From contig JAFKAC010000005.1 in NCBI GenBank assembly GCA_025766275.1, positions 868,001-932,000 on the forward strand: a stretch of DNA of 64,000 bases, read 5' to 3'. Origin of the DNA: Lactarius indigo (taxonomy: Eukaryota > Basidiomycota > Agaricomycetes > Russulales > Russulaceae). The notes below the pieces were generated by a model. The model searched no databases and was not told where the DNA came from. It was given only the letters and a program-made list of their open reading frames with translations. Shown in pieces: positions 36,201 through 48,760 of the stretch (position 1 is the stretch's first letter; each line of letters begins with the position of its first letter). The position numbers and the translations under genes are program-made.

Positions 36201-38539
36201 AACTGTGTTCTTCAACGCAGAACGAATAGGTGTGGGCATTAGCATCGCACGAGACGGCCCAGGCGTGCCTACAACGGCAATGACAGTATGTTCGTGGTGG
36301 GGCTCATCCTTGCTTGAATTCGGGTCGAAGACAATCTCAGGTGGATCAGCTAATGAAAGCGATGCGGACAATGCGCTGATTTCTGTCACCTCGTCGTCGT
36401 CGTCATCCGAATCTGTCGTGTCGTCCTCGCCAACGACGCCTGGCGCTCGCATATGGCTGTGAGGGGGTCCGTCGAAAGAGAAGGAAGTGAGTTCCATTTC
36501 TTCGTCATCGCCTACTTCGTCAATGTAGCTGTTATCCGTTGATGCAAGCGCTGGCTCTCCAGCACCGTCACCCAATAGCGAGTCGTCGCGCAGACTCTCA
36601 ATATCGTGGAATGGGTCTTCACTGTCTGCATCAATCTCCGAACCCGCCGCGTGTCCCGCACTACTGCTTTCTGAGGCCTTTGGTACTGGCGGGACACTTG
36701 CCTTGACCCATCGCATCTTGACCTTGTCGAATACCATCTTTCCAACCCGTTCTGGCAAGGAGGGTATGTCCTCTGGCGCAATACGTGTAATATGGGCAGG
36801 GCCTGGGTGTTTCACGAAAGATCCTGAGCTGCCTGTCGTCAGTGTGGTCCCGGATACAGTGCTAGAAGAGACGAATCGATTGAGATCGTCGTTCTGACGC
36901 CCCAAAATAGACGACGTGGTGAATGTTGCCATTCTTGCTGCAGGGGCTAGGAAGGCAGCATTGGTTTGAGTGCCCACTTGAAGTGCAGCGGTGCTGGACC
37001 GTGGAGTCGGGTCCGGTGGACCAGGCGGTGGTGATGGGGGTGGGGCAACGAGGATGGGAGGCGCAGGGAAGCGTGCGTATATCCGAGATGTATTGAGGGA
37101 AGTGGAGCTGTTGTCCTGCTTGAGCTTGTAAGTATCATCAAAGTGAGTTCCAGGCGGTCTTACCAGAAAAGAAGTTTTTAATGAATGGCTTTCCTGAACT
37201 GGTGAGCGAGGGCCAAGTTGGACTGGTGAGGAGGAAGGGATAGAGGGGATGCCAGGAACTGGGGTAATAGCCCGGGAAACGTTGGAGACACCGGGGATCT
37301 GTGTCGGTGGCGCGTCGGTCGCGTCAGTGGAGAATATACGCTTGGACCCTTTCATATCCTGCTTTAGCTGTGCCATCAAGCTCTCTGCTTGTTGCCTGTA
37401 ACCCAAAGAGGAATGGGTCTTCCTTTTGTATGCAATTGCAGCTGAATTTTCGTTCGCCTCAGTGTGAACGTCATCGGAGAAAGGAATAGCTTCCAAGACA
37501 TCGGTGAGACAGAAGACACGCCAACAATGATCGACTTACATTCTCTTTGCACCCCCATTTTTGCAGACGAATCGTGTTTCTCGTCAGAGTGCGCAGTAGA
37601 GGCAACGGATACAGGAGTAGAGAGTATGGAGATGTCCCTTGCGCTCTTGATCCGGGACATGAGAGACCTTGACTCTCCAACATAATCTTTTCTGCAAACC
37701 AGACCCCGCGTGCCACAATCGCTGCCATTGCCAGGGTCGAAGTCACTCACGGGGCTCAGTTTGACTCGTTTCGCGCTTCGTAATTCGATCGAACTGAATG
37801 GCCCTGAGGCCTCTGAGACAGTGGGAAGGCCAAACGGTGAAGAGGTGTTCGCTGCATGATTCCCTGCATTGCTACCTGAAGGAGAATTGATGGCGATGGA
37901 GTCAACCATGGCGGAAAGATGATCACGGGTGAATGTATCATATTGAAACTGGAAAAGGCGGAGAGGTGGATCGGCCGAGGGAGGGACAGAAGCAGCAGTT
38001 CCTGGGATACTCTTAGTTCGAGTAAAACCAGGGGGGGTGACACGGGGTGATGGTGCAGAATCTGGGACCGTAAACGTGAAAGGGCACTGCATGTTTGGCT
38101 GCCAACCGTCGAAGGTGGCAACCTCGGACGGATTCGAGTTCACAAGCCTGCTCTGACCGGTGATACGAGAAGATGTTGCAGGTACGATTGAAGGCAGCAC
38201 ATGGTGAGGAGGACGGCCATGTGTCGGAGGGTGGAGGACTGTGTGGGAGGAATCCCGCCCGGGAGAGGGGGGGTCAAACATGCGCTCCAGGGGAATTGGG
38301 CTGAAGAAATCTTTGATGAGGCTCTTCCCTCGTCCAGGGGTTTTTTGAGGAAGCACGGAGGGGACATCTTGGCGAATTAGAAATGTACCGCCGGCGGGGA
38401 CGTCGAGGTCGCCGACTGGGAGAGGTTGAGAGCCAAGGGGGACTGTCAATGATATTGAGCGAGTGTGACAGTCATCGAGACTAGGGCCCTCGTCTGGCCA
38501 CTCGTCTTGGAGTTCATCTGTTTGCCAGGCTGGCTGCAT
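33284..38539 (-). CDS. CDC11: Septation/mitotic-exit scaffold Cdc11/Nud1 (LRR protein)
   Basis: Spindle-pole-body scaffold that assembles the septation initiation (SIN)/mitotic-exit network; centriolin-like. About 1,500 aa from roughly 10 exons. The start is taken at 38539 (MQPAWQTDELQDEWPDEG), the conserved short N-terminal motif; the frame upstream lacks an ATG. The N-terminal two-thirds is disordered and Ser/Pro-rich, with the conserved block LPERVGKMVFDKVKMRWVK near 36760-36700 and RSVSFSDGKREGP. The C-terminal third is a run of about ten leucine-rich repeats: GLSSIDLSNKNIESVARL, LRHLRELRADGNHIKSL, HMDCLVKLSLQRNHIANM, LEALNVSQNRIQRVAGL, LPRLRILRLSANRLKRL, FPSLRVLYIDNNSLTEI and LRVLNLNYNFFEDVKPL, then the cap DVEMVDFRMNPCTLGWYLP. 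LRR exons are short and separated by introns, some checked in frame. Head-to-head with the helicase. Confidence 0.9.
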
Positions 38540-38640
38540 ACCTTCGTTCCAAGCCGCTGCCACCAAGTCGGTGTCCTTCCCACACGTGATCGCGAACTCA
38601 AGTGACTTTGAACCAAACAGTCCACATTTTCGATATTTCA
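38540..38640. promoter_or_regulatory. Shared divergent promoter, CDC11 / DEAH helicase
   Basis: 101 bp separate the chosen start codons on opposite strands. This leaves almost no room for two independent promoters, so transcription probably initiates from shared elements or within leaders that overlap the neighbour. No TATA box is evident. Confidence 0.5.
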
Positions 38641-41299
38641 ATGCCCACTAACCCGGAGACCCCCCAGGGACCTCCCATATCACCCGAACAATGTCGCCAG
38701 GAATGTCGCAGTTCAGCAGACTCTTATTCTCCGTCCAATTGCATGAAAAGACGACCAGTTATCGCATCGTTGGATCCAGACAGTGGCGATCTCTTCATCA
38801 ACCACAAGCACGCGACCTCTAACTTCAAGCGCCAGAAATATACTAAAACAATGAGTGAGACACTCTCAGTTTCAAACGGAAAGGCAAAAATCTTCCCGTC
38901 TCTGCGAGAGCAGAGAGAACAATTGCCTATCGCGCGAGGTGTGGCCCTTTCATTCAAGTTTCACCCACAGCACCTATCCCCTTCCCCTCTCCCTCCATAC
39001 AGGTCGGGAGTCACTCATACGTAGTATCGCGTCGAACAACGTGGTCATCGTCCTTGGTGAAACGGGATCTGGAAAGTCAACCCGTATGTTCCGACGCTGC
39101 TTTTTCGTGATCTTGTCCATATAGTTATACATAGAACTTCCTCAATATCTGCTCGAGGATGGCTCTTACCGCGGGCAGATCGCCGTCACCCAGCCTCGAC
39201 GTGTCGCGGCAACCTCTCTCGCCATTCGCGTCTCAGCTGAGCAGGGCCAAGCTCTTGGTACTCTCGTCGGGTACTCGGTGCGCTTTGACGAGCGTATAAG
39301 CCCAGGAACGCGAATTAAATACCTCACCGACGGAATGCTCGTACGAGAGATGATGACCGACCCATTACTCACGCGCTACGACGTTGTTATCGTGGATGAA
39401 GCACACGAACGTACCCTACGTACAGACGTAGTGCTCGCCGGTTTGAAACGAATTTTAGCTATACGAAATGGCGATGGCGCCGACAGGAAGGGAAAGGGCA
39501 AGGCAAATCCCCTCAAGGTTGTCGTCATGTCTGCAACATTGGATGCAGAGAAGTTCAGCAAGTTTTTCGAGGAGTGTGTTTTTTTTTTTTTTTTCTTTGC
39601 CATCCCTGTGTTTCTCATCACTGGAAACTGAACAGCGCACCCGTACTCTATGTTAAAGGTCGCCAGCACCCAGTATCCATATTCCACACGTCTGCCAGCC
39701 AAAGTGATTACGTCGACGCCGCGTCACGCACTTTCTTCCAGATTCACTTAGACAGGCCTCCGGGAGATGTCCTTATATTCCTTCCAGGTATTCTTGGGCT
39801 TCCCATTTTCCTGTTCACTTTGAATCTTCATTGTGACTAGGCCAGGACGACATCGAGAGCCTTGAGAGCTCGTTGCGCATGTATGCCGATCAACTTCCCC
39901 AGGATGTGCCCAAAGTGATCGTCAATTCCCTTTATGCATCGCTTTCCAATGCGCAGCAGGCAAAAGTGTTCCAACCCACACCGCCCGATTCGCGTAAATG
40001 CGTTCTTGCTACCAATATAGCGGAAACATCAATTACCATTCCCGGGGTCAGATACGTGATAGACACTGGGAAGCAGAAAGAGAAGAGGTACCTGGCAAGG
40101 ATAGCAGGGAGCGGTGAAGCCTATTGATTGTCTACCCTCCTCACACTATTGCTGATTTGCATAGCTCAGGCTTTGACACCCTGCTGCCAACAGACATTAC
40201 CAAATCGTCCGCCATGCAACGTACTGGTCGGGCAGGACGCGAGGGACATGGCTACTGCTTCCGCCTCTATACTGAGGAGGCTTTCAACTCCATGGCTACC
40301 TCTGCTGAGCCAGAAATACAGCGTACTAACCTTACGGAGGCATTTCTATTGCTGAAGGTTATAGGCCATGATCTGGACAGAATGCCATTTATGGATAGAC
40401 CGGATCAGGAATCCAGTATGTTTCCCCCACATCAGTCCAACCGTAATCTCGTTTCACATATTGCGATGCAGTCGGTTCGGCGTTGCGGACACTCTGGCTC
40501 CTCGACGCTATTGACAATTCCCGGTGTCTAACAGACTTCGGACGGTCACTCGCGATGTTCCCTCTTAAGCCACAGTACGCAGCAACGCTACTCACCTCCG
40601 TAATACATCGGTGCACGTCCGAGGTCATATCCCTTCTTTCGTTGTTATCGTCCTCTGCTCCTCTTTTCCCCGACACCACATCACAGAGGGACGCAGCTAG
40701 TGAAGCCCGTGCAAAATTCCGCCATCCATCTGGTGACCATTGGACGATGTTGAATGTGTTCCGTGCATACGACGAAATATGTGTCTCGGAGGATAAGAGT
40801 GGGCGTAAAGACTGGTGCAAGCGGAATTTTGTCAATCAACGAGTACTTCGTGAGGCGGGTGACATTCGGACACAGTTGCGAGGCGTCTGCGGCCGGATGA
40901 ACATTGACTCGAGCTTATCTTGCGGAAACGAGGAGGCTCCCGTGCTCAGGAGTCTTTTGAAGGGTCTACTACAACAAGTGGCATTCTTGCAACCCGATGG
41001 CTCTTACAAGCAGATGATGGGTCCATCGGTGTGTCCGTTGAAGCTGCCGCCGTGTGTAGTGCTAAGGTCTTTTCGACAACAGATAGTCAAGATCCACCCG
41101 AGTTCTTTCTTAATAGATAAGCGTTCACCAGCTATCATCTATGACGAGCTCGTAAGTTGTAGTGTTGTCGTTGGGTGGTATATGTTAAACTGAACTTACT
41201 TAGGTGTGTACGACAAATATCTACGCTCGATGTGTATCGGCGATATACAAGTCGTTTATTACAGAATACCCGAAACTTGGTGGGATGAGAGTGCCATAG
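38641..41299 (+). CDS. DEAH-box ATP-dependent RNA helicase (Dhr2/DHX33-like)
   Basis: RNA helicase of the DEAH/RHA group, about 735 aa. The start is MPTNPETPQGPP at 38641. Motif I GETGSGKST (split by an intron before QLPQYLLEDG), Ia TQPRRVAATSLA, motif II DEAHERT, motif III SATLDAEKF, motif V LATNIAETSITIPGVRYVID and motif VI SAMQRTGRAGREG are all present. A winged-helix/ratchet part (LTEAFLLLKVIG ... ALRTLWLLDAID, LTDFGRSLAMFPLKPQYAATL) and an OB-fold end (VKIHPSSFLIDKRSPAIIYDELV) follow. Length and lack of extra domains fit Dhr2/DHX33, which act in small-subunit rRNA processing; Prp-type spliceosomal helicases are longer. About nine introns were checked in frame; one carries a 16-T run (39579-39594). 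The subgroup is inferred from size and motif context only. Confidence 0.92.
39579..39594. repeat. Poly-T run in a helicase intron
   Basis: Sixteen consecutive T directly after the gtgtg donor region of the intron between SKFFE and APVLYV in the DEAH helicase gene. Probably the unusually early polypyrimidine tract of this intron; length errors are likely. Confidence 0.9.
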
Positions 41300-41496
41300 C
41301 CGTAGCATATATTCTTGTACTGTACATATTTGAAAATCACGGCGGTTGGTGGGTCTCGGCAATTCTCGGAGTTTTGCCAATTTAAAGCGCTTGGTTGCTG
41401 GCAGTGCGGGGCCAAGGTCCGAAGCCTTCAAGCAACACTTAACACTCCCCCACCGCCCGCTCCCTTTCCTTCTTACTCGTCCTTAATTCTTTTGCT

Positions 41497-44400
41497 ATGT
41501 TGCAGAGGAACACTCTAAGGCGTCTGTGTTGCGCAGCTGGCAGGTCCAGGCTTCCTGTCACCCTCAAACAGGGCTCTCTTCTCCTTCACCGCGAACTCGC
41601 CACTCCAACTTCGTCACCGTCGCCGAACGACCCTTTCGCGAACGGTACTAATACTCACTATGCCGAGGAGATGTATCGCCATTGGAGAAAAGACCCGGCT
41701 TCGGTGCACGCCTCCTGGGACGCCTACTTCTCTGGCCTTGACAAGGGGTTGGGTCCCAATGCCTTCCAGCCCGCACCCAGGTTTCTCCCTACCCCCTCAG
41801 ACGGTGCCCCTGCACTTCACGCGTCTGGCGGCGCTCAACTCGATGACCATCTCAAAGTGCGCCTAATGATCACCGTTCTCATTCTTGATGTCAATGTCTT
41901 CGTAGGTACAACTGTTGGTTCGTGCCTACCAAGTGCGCGGGCACCATGTCGCCGAGCTTGATCCTCTCGGGATTCTCGATGCCGACCTCCAGGATGTGCA
42001 TCCCCCCGAACTTGAATTGAGTCATTACGGCTTTACCGAGCGTGATCTCGACAAGCAGATCACGTTAGGACCCGGTATCTTACCTCACTTTGCCACGGAG
42101 GACCGTAAGACCATGAGCCTTGGAGAAATCATCAAGACCCTAAAGCGCATATACTGTGAGTTTCCTCTTCTCGAGTTTATAAACGCATGTAACTAGGCAT
42201 CAGGTGGTGCTGTCGGAATTCAGTATGTCCACATCCCGGACAAAGAGCAGTGTGACTGGATTCGTGAGAGAATCGAGGTACCGAAACCTTGGAATTACAC
42301 CTTGGAGGAAAAGAGAATGATTCTCGACCGCCTCATTTGGTCCGAGTCCTTCGAGAAATTCATTGCTAGCAAGTATCCCAACGAGAAACGATTTGGTCTT
42401 GAAGGCTGCGAGTCACTCATTCCCGGCATGAAAGCCCTCATAGACCGCTCGGTGGATCATGGTGTCAAGCACGTCACCATTGGTATGCCCCATCGAGGCC
42501 GATTAAATGTTCTGGCGAACGTCATCCGGAAGCCTATTGAAGCCATCCTAAACGAATTCTCTGGGATGGCCGATTCAGACTCTTTCCAGGCTGGCGACGT
42601 AAAGTACCATCTTGGCGCCAATTACGTTCGTCCCACTCCATCCGGCAAGAAAGTCTCTCTATCCCTCGTCGCCAACCCATCACATTTGGAAGCCTGCGAT
42701 CCGGTCGTCCTCGGCAAAACTCGCGCGATCCAATTTTTAGAAAATGACGAAGTTGGCCATGGCACTGCCATGGGTGTTTTGCTTCACGGAGATGCTGCTT
42801 TCGCCGGACAGGGCATCGTCTACGAAACCACGGGCTTCCACAATCTCCCGTCCTATGGCACTGGCGGCACAATCCATCTTATCGTCAATAACCAGATTGG
42901 CTTTACTACCGACCCTCGTTTCTCGCGATCAACGCCGTATCCTTCCGATATCGCCAAATCCATTGACGCACCTATCTTCCACGTCAACGGCGACAACACA
43001 GAGGCCGTCACATTTGTTTGTCAACTCGCGGCCGATTACCGTGCTAAGTACAAGAAGGATGTCGTCTTAGATATCGTCTGCTACCGGCGCTACGGGCACA
43101 ACGAAACCGACCAACCTAGCTTCACCCAGCCGCGGATGTACCAAGCTATCGAAAAACAACCCACACCCCTAACAGTATACACCAAATTCCTCGTCGGGCG
43201 GGGAACTTTCACCGAGAAGGATATTGATGAACACAAGAAGTGGGTCTGGGGTATGCTCGAGACGGCGGCCGAAGGCGCGAAAGATTACGTCCCGACGGGT
43301 AAAGAATGGCTCTCGGCCTCATGGCCAGGTTTCCCCTCTCCAAAGCAACTTGCGGAGCAGATCCTTCCAACTCGTCCGACTGGCGTCGACGAAGCGACGC
43401 TTAAGCATATTGGCAAAGTTGTTTCATCCTATCCTTCAGACTTCAATGTCCATCGCAATCTTGCACGCATCATCAAAGGCCGCGGCAAGTCTGTTGAAGA
43501 TGGTGAAGGTATCGATTGGTCTACGGCCGAGGCTCTCGCGTTTGGTTCCCTTGCACTGGAGAAAAAGCACGTACGAGTGTCAGGACAAGACGTCGAGCGT
43601 GGGACCTTCTCCCAACGGCATGCGCTTCTCCACGACCAAGAAAACGAACGACAATACGTACCTTTGAATAACCTCGGTGGTGATCAAGCACGCTTTGTCG
43701 TTTGCAATTCTTCGTTGTCAGAATTTGGCACACTTGGTTTCGAGCTTGGTTATTCCCTTGTTTCTCCTGACACGTTGACTATATGGGAGGCTCAATTCGG
43801 TGATTTCGCCAATAATGCCCAGGCAATCATCGACCAGTTCATCGCATCGGGAGAGCGGAAGTGGTTGCAACGCACCGGCCTCGTTGTGAATTTACCCCAT
43901 GGATACGATGGCCAAGGACCAGAACACTCTAGCGCGCGTATCGAGCGATTCTTGCAACTCTGTGATGATCATCCCAATCATTTCCCAAGCCCTGAGAAGC
44001 TCGAACGTATGCACCAAGACTGCAATATGCAAATTGTGTACCCAACGACGCCGGCTAACTATGTGAGTAGTTTGTACAGTCGCGAAGCTTGGTCGTTAAT
44101 GTCCCCTTCTAGTTCCACGTCCTTCGCCGACAGATTCACCGTGATTTCCGCAAGCCGGTGCGTCCCCATCGTTTGCGTCAAGCATCTTTTCTCTTACATA
44201 TTTTACAGCTGGTCTTGTTCTTCTCCAAGTCATTGCTTCGTCATCCGAAAGCAAGGTCATCCCTCTCGGAGATGGCCGATAATACTCATTTCCAGCGCTA
44301 CTTGCCGGAAAGTTCCCAGGATCTTGTTTCTCCCAACGAAATACGGCGTCACATTCTCTGCTCAGGTGAGTGTTGTGTCTGCCTGGCTCGTGACAGAACC

Positions 44401-44920
44401 CCAGCAAATACTTGCCGCCGCAGGTCAAGTTTACCATGCACTCCTTCAGGAGCGTGAGGCGAAGGGCATCAAAGACATAGCAATCAGCCGCGTGGAGCAG
44501 ATCTCTCCCTTCCCTTACGATTTGGTATGTCCACCTCTCACAGGTATTAAAATGTCGTTCAATTGTTTCCTAGATCGCTCCCCACCTTGACGTATATCCT
44601 AATGCGGATATTCTCTGGTGCCAAGTAAGACCGATTTCTATTTTGCGTTATCTATCTAACGTGTCGGCACCTGTAGGAGGAACCTCTCAACAATGGCGCT
44701 TGGACTTATGTTGGACCCCGTATCTACACCACCGCCAATGTAACCCAGCATCACAAAGGCAAATACCCTCACTATGCCGGTCGCGGGCCTACGAGCTCAG
44801 TCGCTACTGGTAGCAAGGTACCTTGGGTTCATTAATCACCCACCTCCAGCTGACCATCTTTTTTTTTAGGTTCAACATAAAAAGGAAATCGAGGCGTTCT
44901 TGCACACTGCCTTCGCCTAG
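41497..44920 (+). CDS. KGD1: 2-oxoglutarate dehydrogenase E1 component, mitochondrial
   Basis: Thiamine-diphosphate E1 subunit of the mitochondrial 2-oxoglutarate dehydrogenase complex (TCA cycle; decarboxylates 2-oxoglutarate and hands succinyl to E2). About 1,000 aa, the normal size. The N-terminus [20 protein letters not shown] is a mitochondrial presequence, followed by the E1 N-terminal motif [20 protein letters not shown]. Conserved blocks: [54 protein letters not shown], the ThDP/Mg segment [15 protein letters not shown] and [100 protein letters not shown] and PFPYDL. Eight introns, all in frame; one uses acceptor gcatcag rather than the nearer ctag. It ends [13 protein letters not shown]. 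Both the presequence and catalytic core are intact. Confidence 0.98.
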
Positions 44921-45322
44921 TAATACGCTGTAACTTCATAAACCTCATAAATCCAGCTTTGAACTAGCACACCTCATTGTCTAAAGTCTTACGTATCTGA
45001 ATATATAGAACTTCCCTCTTCCGATCATCCCGATCATTTGTTCATCACCGCACCGTCTGCAACACGGGTACTGGGTGCCGTGGACCCCACAATGTGGGTC
45101 AGGTGTTCGCTTCCCCAGTGATACGTGCAACAACAGTTATGTATTGAAGGGATGTACATTCATAGCAAACAAAACGTATGCGGGTGTATTGAGGGGCTGT
45201 TCGTTAACTTCGATACAGCTATGTGAATGGAATCTGTGGCGCACGAACGGTCGTGGAGAAGCCGCGGAAGGCGGTGGAAGGGATGATAAAAATGATACAT
45301 GTACAAGGCGCAAGCAAAGTGA
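44921..45322. other. Convergent intergenic region
   Basis: About 400 bp between the KGD1 stop and the Ppc89-like stop, holding two facing 3' ends. No gene or RNA seen. Confidence 0.4.
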
Positions 45323-48300
45323 TTACGCAAACGTTAAACGCTTTCTCGAACCAGCCTGCCGAGTCCGTTCCGAACCTGTTGGCGCTGCGTGATGCTTGGA
45401 ACAATCCTTCTCTGGCACTATCGATCGCGCCACAGGCTTGTCCTCAAAAGTCAAAAGGTCATAGAGGGACGCGATTTGATCACCCTGAATTTGACCATAT
45501 ATGTGATGAGGAACGTTTCAAATTAATAAAATAGTGCGATCTCCTCACCCTTTGCTCGAGGACATCAATTACCTCGCGCAAATGTTGCGCCAATACATTC
45601 CGCTTCACAACATTTGAGGCGGCGTCCATAACTTTGTACTGGTCCGCCAGCTCGGTATAGATACTAACGCGTGGAATACTCAGCACGATGAAAGGATGGG
45701 AATGAGTGAACCCGTACCCTTTATAATGAGTAAAATCGTCCTCTAACTCTCTCAGCACCCGTACGAGTACCGTCTGTGGTGGAAGTTTGTCACCTCTTGA
45801 GCCCTTATCGAGGAAATCAAGGTTAATGGTGGCTCCGTGGTCCCTCTCGCCATCAGCGATCGAGCCCTCTTCGAAGCCCTCGTCCTCTTCGCCTGGATCC
45901 GCAACGGTAACCTTGCGACCTTTACTTGCCGGGTACCAGAGGGGCCTCGGAGCAGCCTCGTGATGGCGTCGTCGGTGGCACACGGTACATGTCTTTGCAT
46001 TGTGCTCAGGTGCAGAGAAGAACATCCGCTCGAGGCGCGCGCCGCGTATCTGTGGGAATGGCGTCTCCCCTGCTGGTGGTCGTTCTCGGGCAGCGTGGGC
46101 GGGCGTCGGGGCGCAGGGACGAGAAACTTGTACTGCGGGTGGCGGGCTTGAAACCCGTTCCCATTGGTGGTCACTGTCCGGGGTGGCAGCGCTCTCCACT
46201 AGAGATTCGGCGATGCGAGAGCTGCGGGCTGAACCTATTGACGACGCCACGCTCGGCGCACGGTGCGATCCATTGCTACTGAGTGAGCTCCCTAGCCTGG
46301 ATGATGAGCGTGATCGCTCGGAACGCCGCTCTTCGAGTTCCATGGAAATGCGCTCGACTTCGTCATGGTCAACATAACGTCGCGTGCGGCCCACATTGCC
46401 AGTCATAGGAGTGGATCCAAAAGTTGCGTGGTCAGTGCGGATGGTGCGCTCCAGCAGAGCGCGACGCGCAAGAGCAGGTTGAACATCCTCGATTTCATAG
46501 TCGTCGGCATCTTGTTGGGAATTGGGACTCCCATCCTCGTCCCGTCCCTCTCCTACTTTGGAGTTGTTGATGTTTCCTTCCTGGCTTGCATCCGGGCCAT
46601 GGTCCTGAGGACCATCATAGGAATTAGAGAGACTACGCTCCCTTCTTTCTCTGAGGCCCTCCTCCACGACGCCCTTAAGTACTTCCACTTCGCCGGCAAT
46701 TTTTTCTACCTCTCGCCGGAGCAGGTCGACCTCGCGCACCTTCTGCCGAAGAGTGCTCTTGTCTGCTTCTCGGAGAGTACGCAGTTCGTCGAGTAGTGCT
46801 TTATGAGTTGCAAGTTCGGATGTGAGTCTTGCCATGTGTGATCGCAGAGTAGATATAAGCGACTCCAGGGCTGTGCCATAGATTAAGTACCAAGGTGGGT
46901 AGACAGGAGAAGTAACAAACCTTTCTTCTCCTCCACAGATTGTTTGTAGCGCTTCTGCTCCACCCTCGCGTCTTCTACAGCTCGCGCCTTTCCTTTCGTT
47001 CTAGAATCAGCTGCCTCCATTCGTTGCTGTCTTGCCAAAAGATCTTCCCGCTGCGCGACTAATGTACGCTGACGCTCAACGTCTTGTCGACATACATCCA
47101 ACTCGTTCTCGAGTTCCTTCATGCGCTTTCTCGATGTGTGGTTCTCGGCATCAAGATGGGCAATCTTTTTCTGTAAGAGGTTCATGGCTTGTTGCAGACG
47201 TGCTAGAAGGTAATGAGCAGAAAGCGACAAGGGAAACAGGAAGGCAAGGCAAACCATGACTATTTTGGTCCTCTGACCCCTTGCCTATACCCCCATAGGG
47301 CTGGTACGATTGCCCTTTGGCGGGGCTCTCGACAGCGACTGTTAGACCGGTTACATCAGGAAGCTGGACCAGCTTTTGCTTCGCGTTTGAAGAGCCAACG
47401 AAGGTGTTTGCTGGGGTCACTTATTAGTTAAAAGGTACCATATTTCCTTGGCAGTGGCTCACTTGGTATTGCTTTTGTCCCGAGTGCGTTTTGCGTAGAA
47501 CCACTCTCCTTAGGGCCAACATGTGACAATCCTTCGATCTCCACGGGAGCGTGCCATCTGCTCTGCTCGACTTCGATTTCACGCGCCAGTCCCCTTGCCA
47601 ATCTTGTGAAACTGTGAGTTAGCGGTAGACGGCGTAGGTGGGCGAAGTGCGTTATCCGCCTCGGCCACCTGCATATGCGGCTTGATCTTCCGCGGGCGGG
47701 GCGTAGGCTCGCCTTCTCCAACATCGGGTTGCACTGTACGAAGAGAGGAAGTCCGTGCATTTAAGTGATGAGACTGAGGTTGTTGTTGTTGTGATTCAAA
47801 CCGACTCGAGGACGGTATCGGTCTCTGCGCAGGAGCATACGTATGGGATGCAGAACGCGGTCGCAGTGCAGGAGAGCGCGGGCGCTTTGGAGAGAGCATC
47901 AGGTGAGAGAGGGCATCAGAAAGCTTCGGCTTTAATGTTGGGTCGGGAGTGTCTAACTCTGATGAAGAGGATGACGTCGATTGCTCTGAATGAGGCGAGC
48001 GGACGTGGCGAGCGGCGGCCCTAGCCTGCTGCGTGGATAAGACTCTATTGAATTCTGTCGTGCTATCCACAATGCGGGGGTCAATTGGCACGGTGTTCGA
48101 CTAGAGAGAATCGTCATCAGGTGTTGCGGGAGAAAGTAAGAGGAAGGCGCACAGCATATCGCGACGGAGCTTGATCAGCGCCAAGTAAACTGAATTGACT
48201 GCCCATGCCCGCAATGAGGTCCTGGAGAGGGCGGTCGGGGTCGTACTCTGCACCACTGAGGCTAACGTCACGCCTTTCACCTCTTCCCGCAAGCCCAGCG

Positions 48301-48650
48301 CTAAGGGTGAGCGCGCTGGCGTGGTGCGCGGCCGTTGATAACGTCTCGCCTCCAACGAAAGGGCGGACCCCTTCATCGTCCTCGCCAGTACGATAAGACC
48401 AGGCATGCAGTTGACTGATACCCTCATCCATATCGAGGGCGTCTCTAGAGGGATCGATAGAGTTGAAAGCAGAGAACGGAGCTGAGACGCTCGAGTGATG
48501 TCGAGGATTCTCAACAGAGAAGTCGTCATGAGTTGAGGAGAGGTGAAGAGACAAGTCTGTATGGAGAAGATTCTTCTCGAGTTGGATGCGAGACTGCTCC
48601 TGCTCATCGCCAGCAATGCTAATGTCGAATTTTGGTGGTGCTCTCCCCAT
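45323..48650 (-). CDS. PPC89: Spindle-pole-body protein, Ppc89/Cep57-like coiled coil
   Basis: Coiled-coil scaffold resembling fission-yeast Ppc89, the spindle-pole anchor for Sid4-Cdc11, and animal Cep57. About 950 aa. The start is MGRAPPKFDISIAG at 48650; the first intron is 50 nt after QAPSRYA. A disordered middle (SPKRPRSPALRPRSASHTY) is followed by LARGLAREIEVEQ, then a long coiled coil (LLQKKIAHLDAENHTSRKR ... LRQKVREVDLLRREVEKIAG). The C-terminal Cep57-type microtubule-binding/centrosome region holds a Zn-like CTVCHRRRHH motif and PPQTVLVRVLRELEDDFTHY, then IYTELADQYKVMDAASNVVK and HLREVIDVLEQR. The last exon (GDQIASLYDLLTFEDKP) ends at 45323. Around 47600-47640 the reading frame must shift by one base between STANSQ and FTRLARGL; an unplaced intron or a one-base error would explain it. 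Function is inferred from domain type. Confidence 0.85.
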
Positions 48651-48760
48651 AGCGGCGCACGACGGGGAGTGAGGTGAGAGTCGGGGTCGAGGCCAAGCAA
48701 ACGCCAACACCAACAACCCGACGCGTAGATCACGTGTCCGCGTTCACGCCTTCGTCCACA
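48651..48760. promoter_or_regulatory. Shared divergent promoter, PPC89-like / BMS1
   Basis: 110 bp between opposite start codons. Elements must be shared; no TATA box seen. Confidence 0.5.

Noticed and set aside
45837..46796. + strand frames opposite the Ppc89-like gene
   Set aside because: Antisense shadows; the - strand carries the coiled coil and Cep57-type domain.
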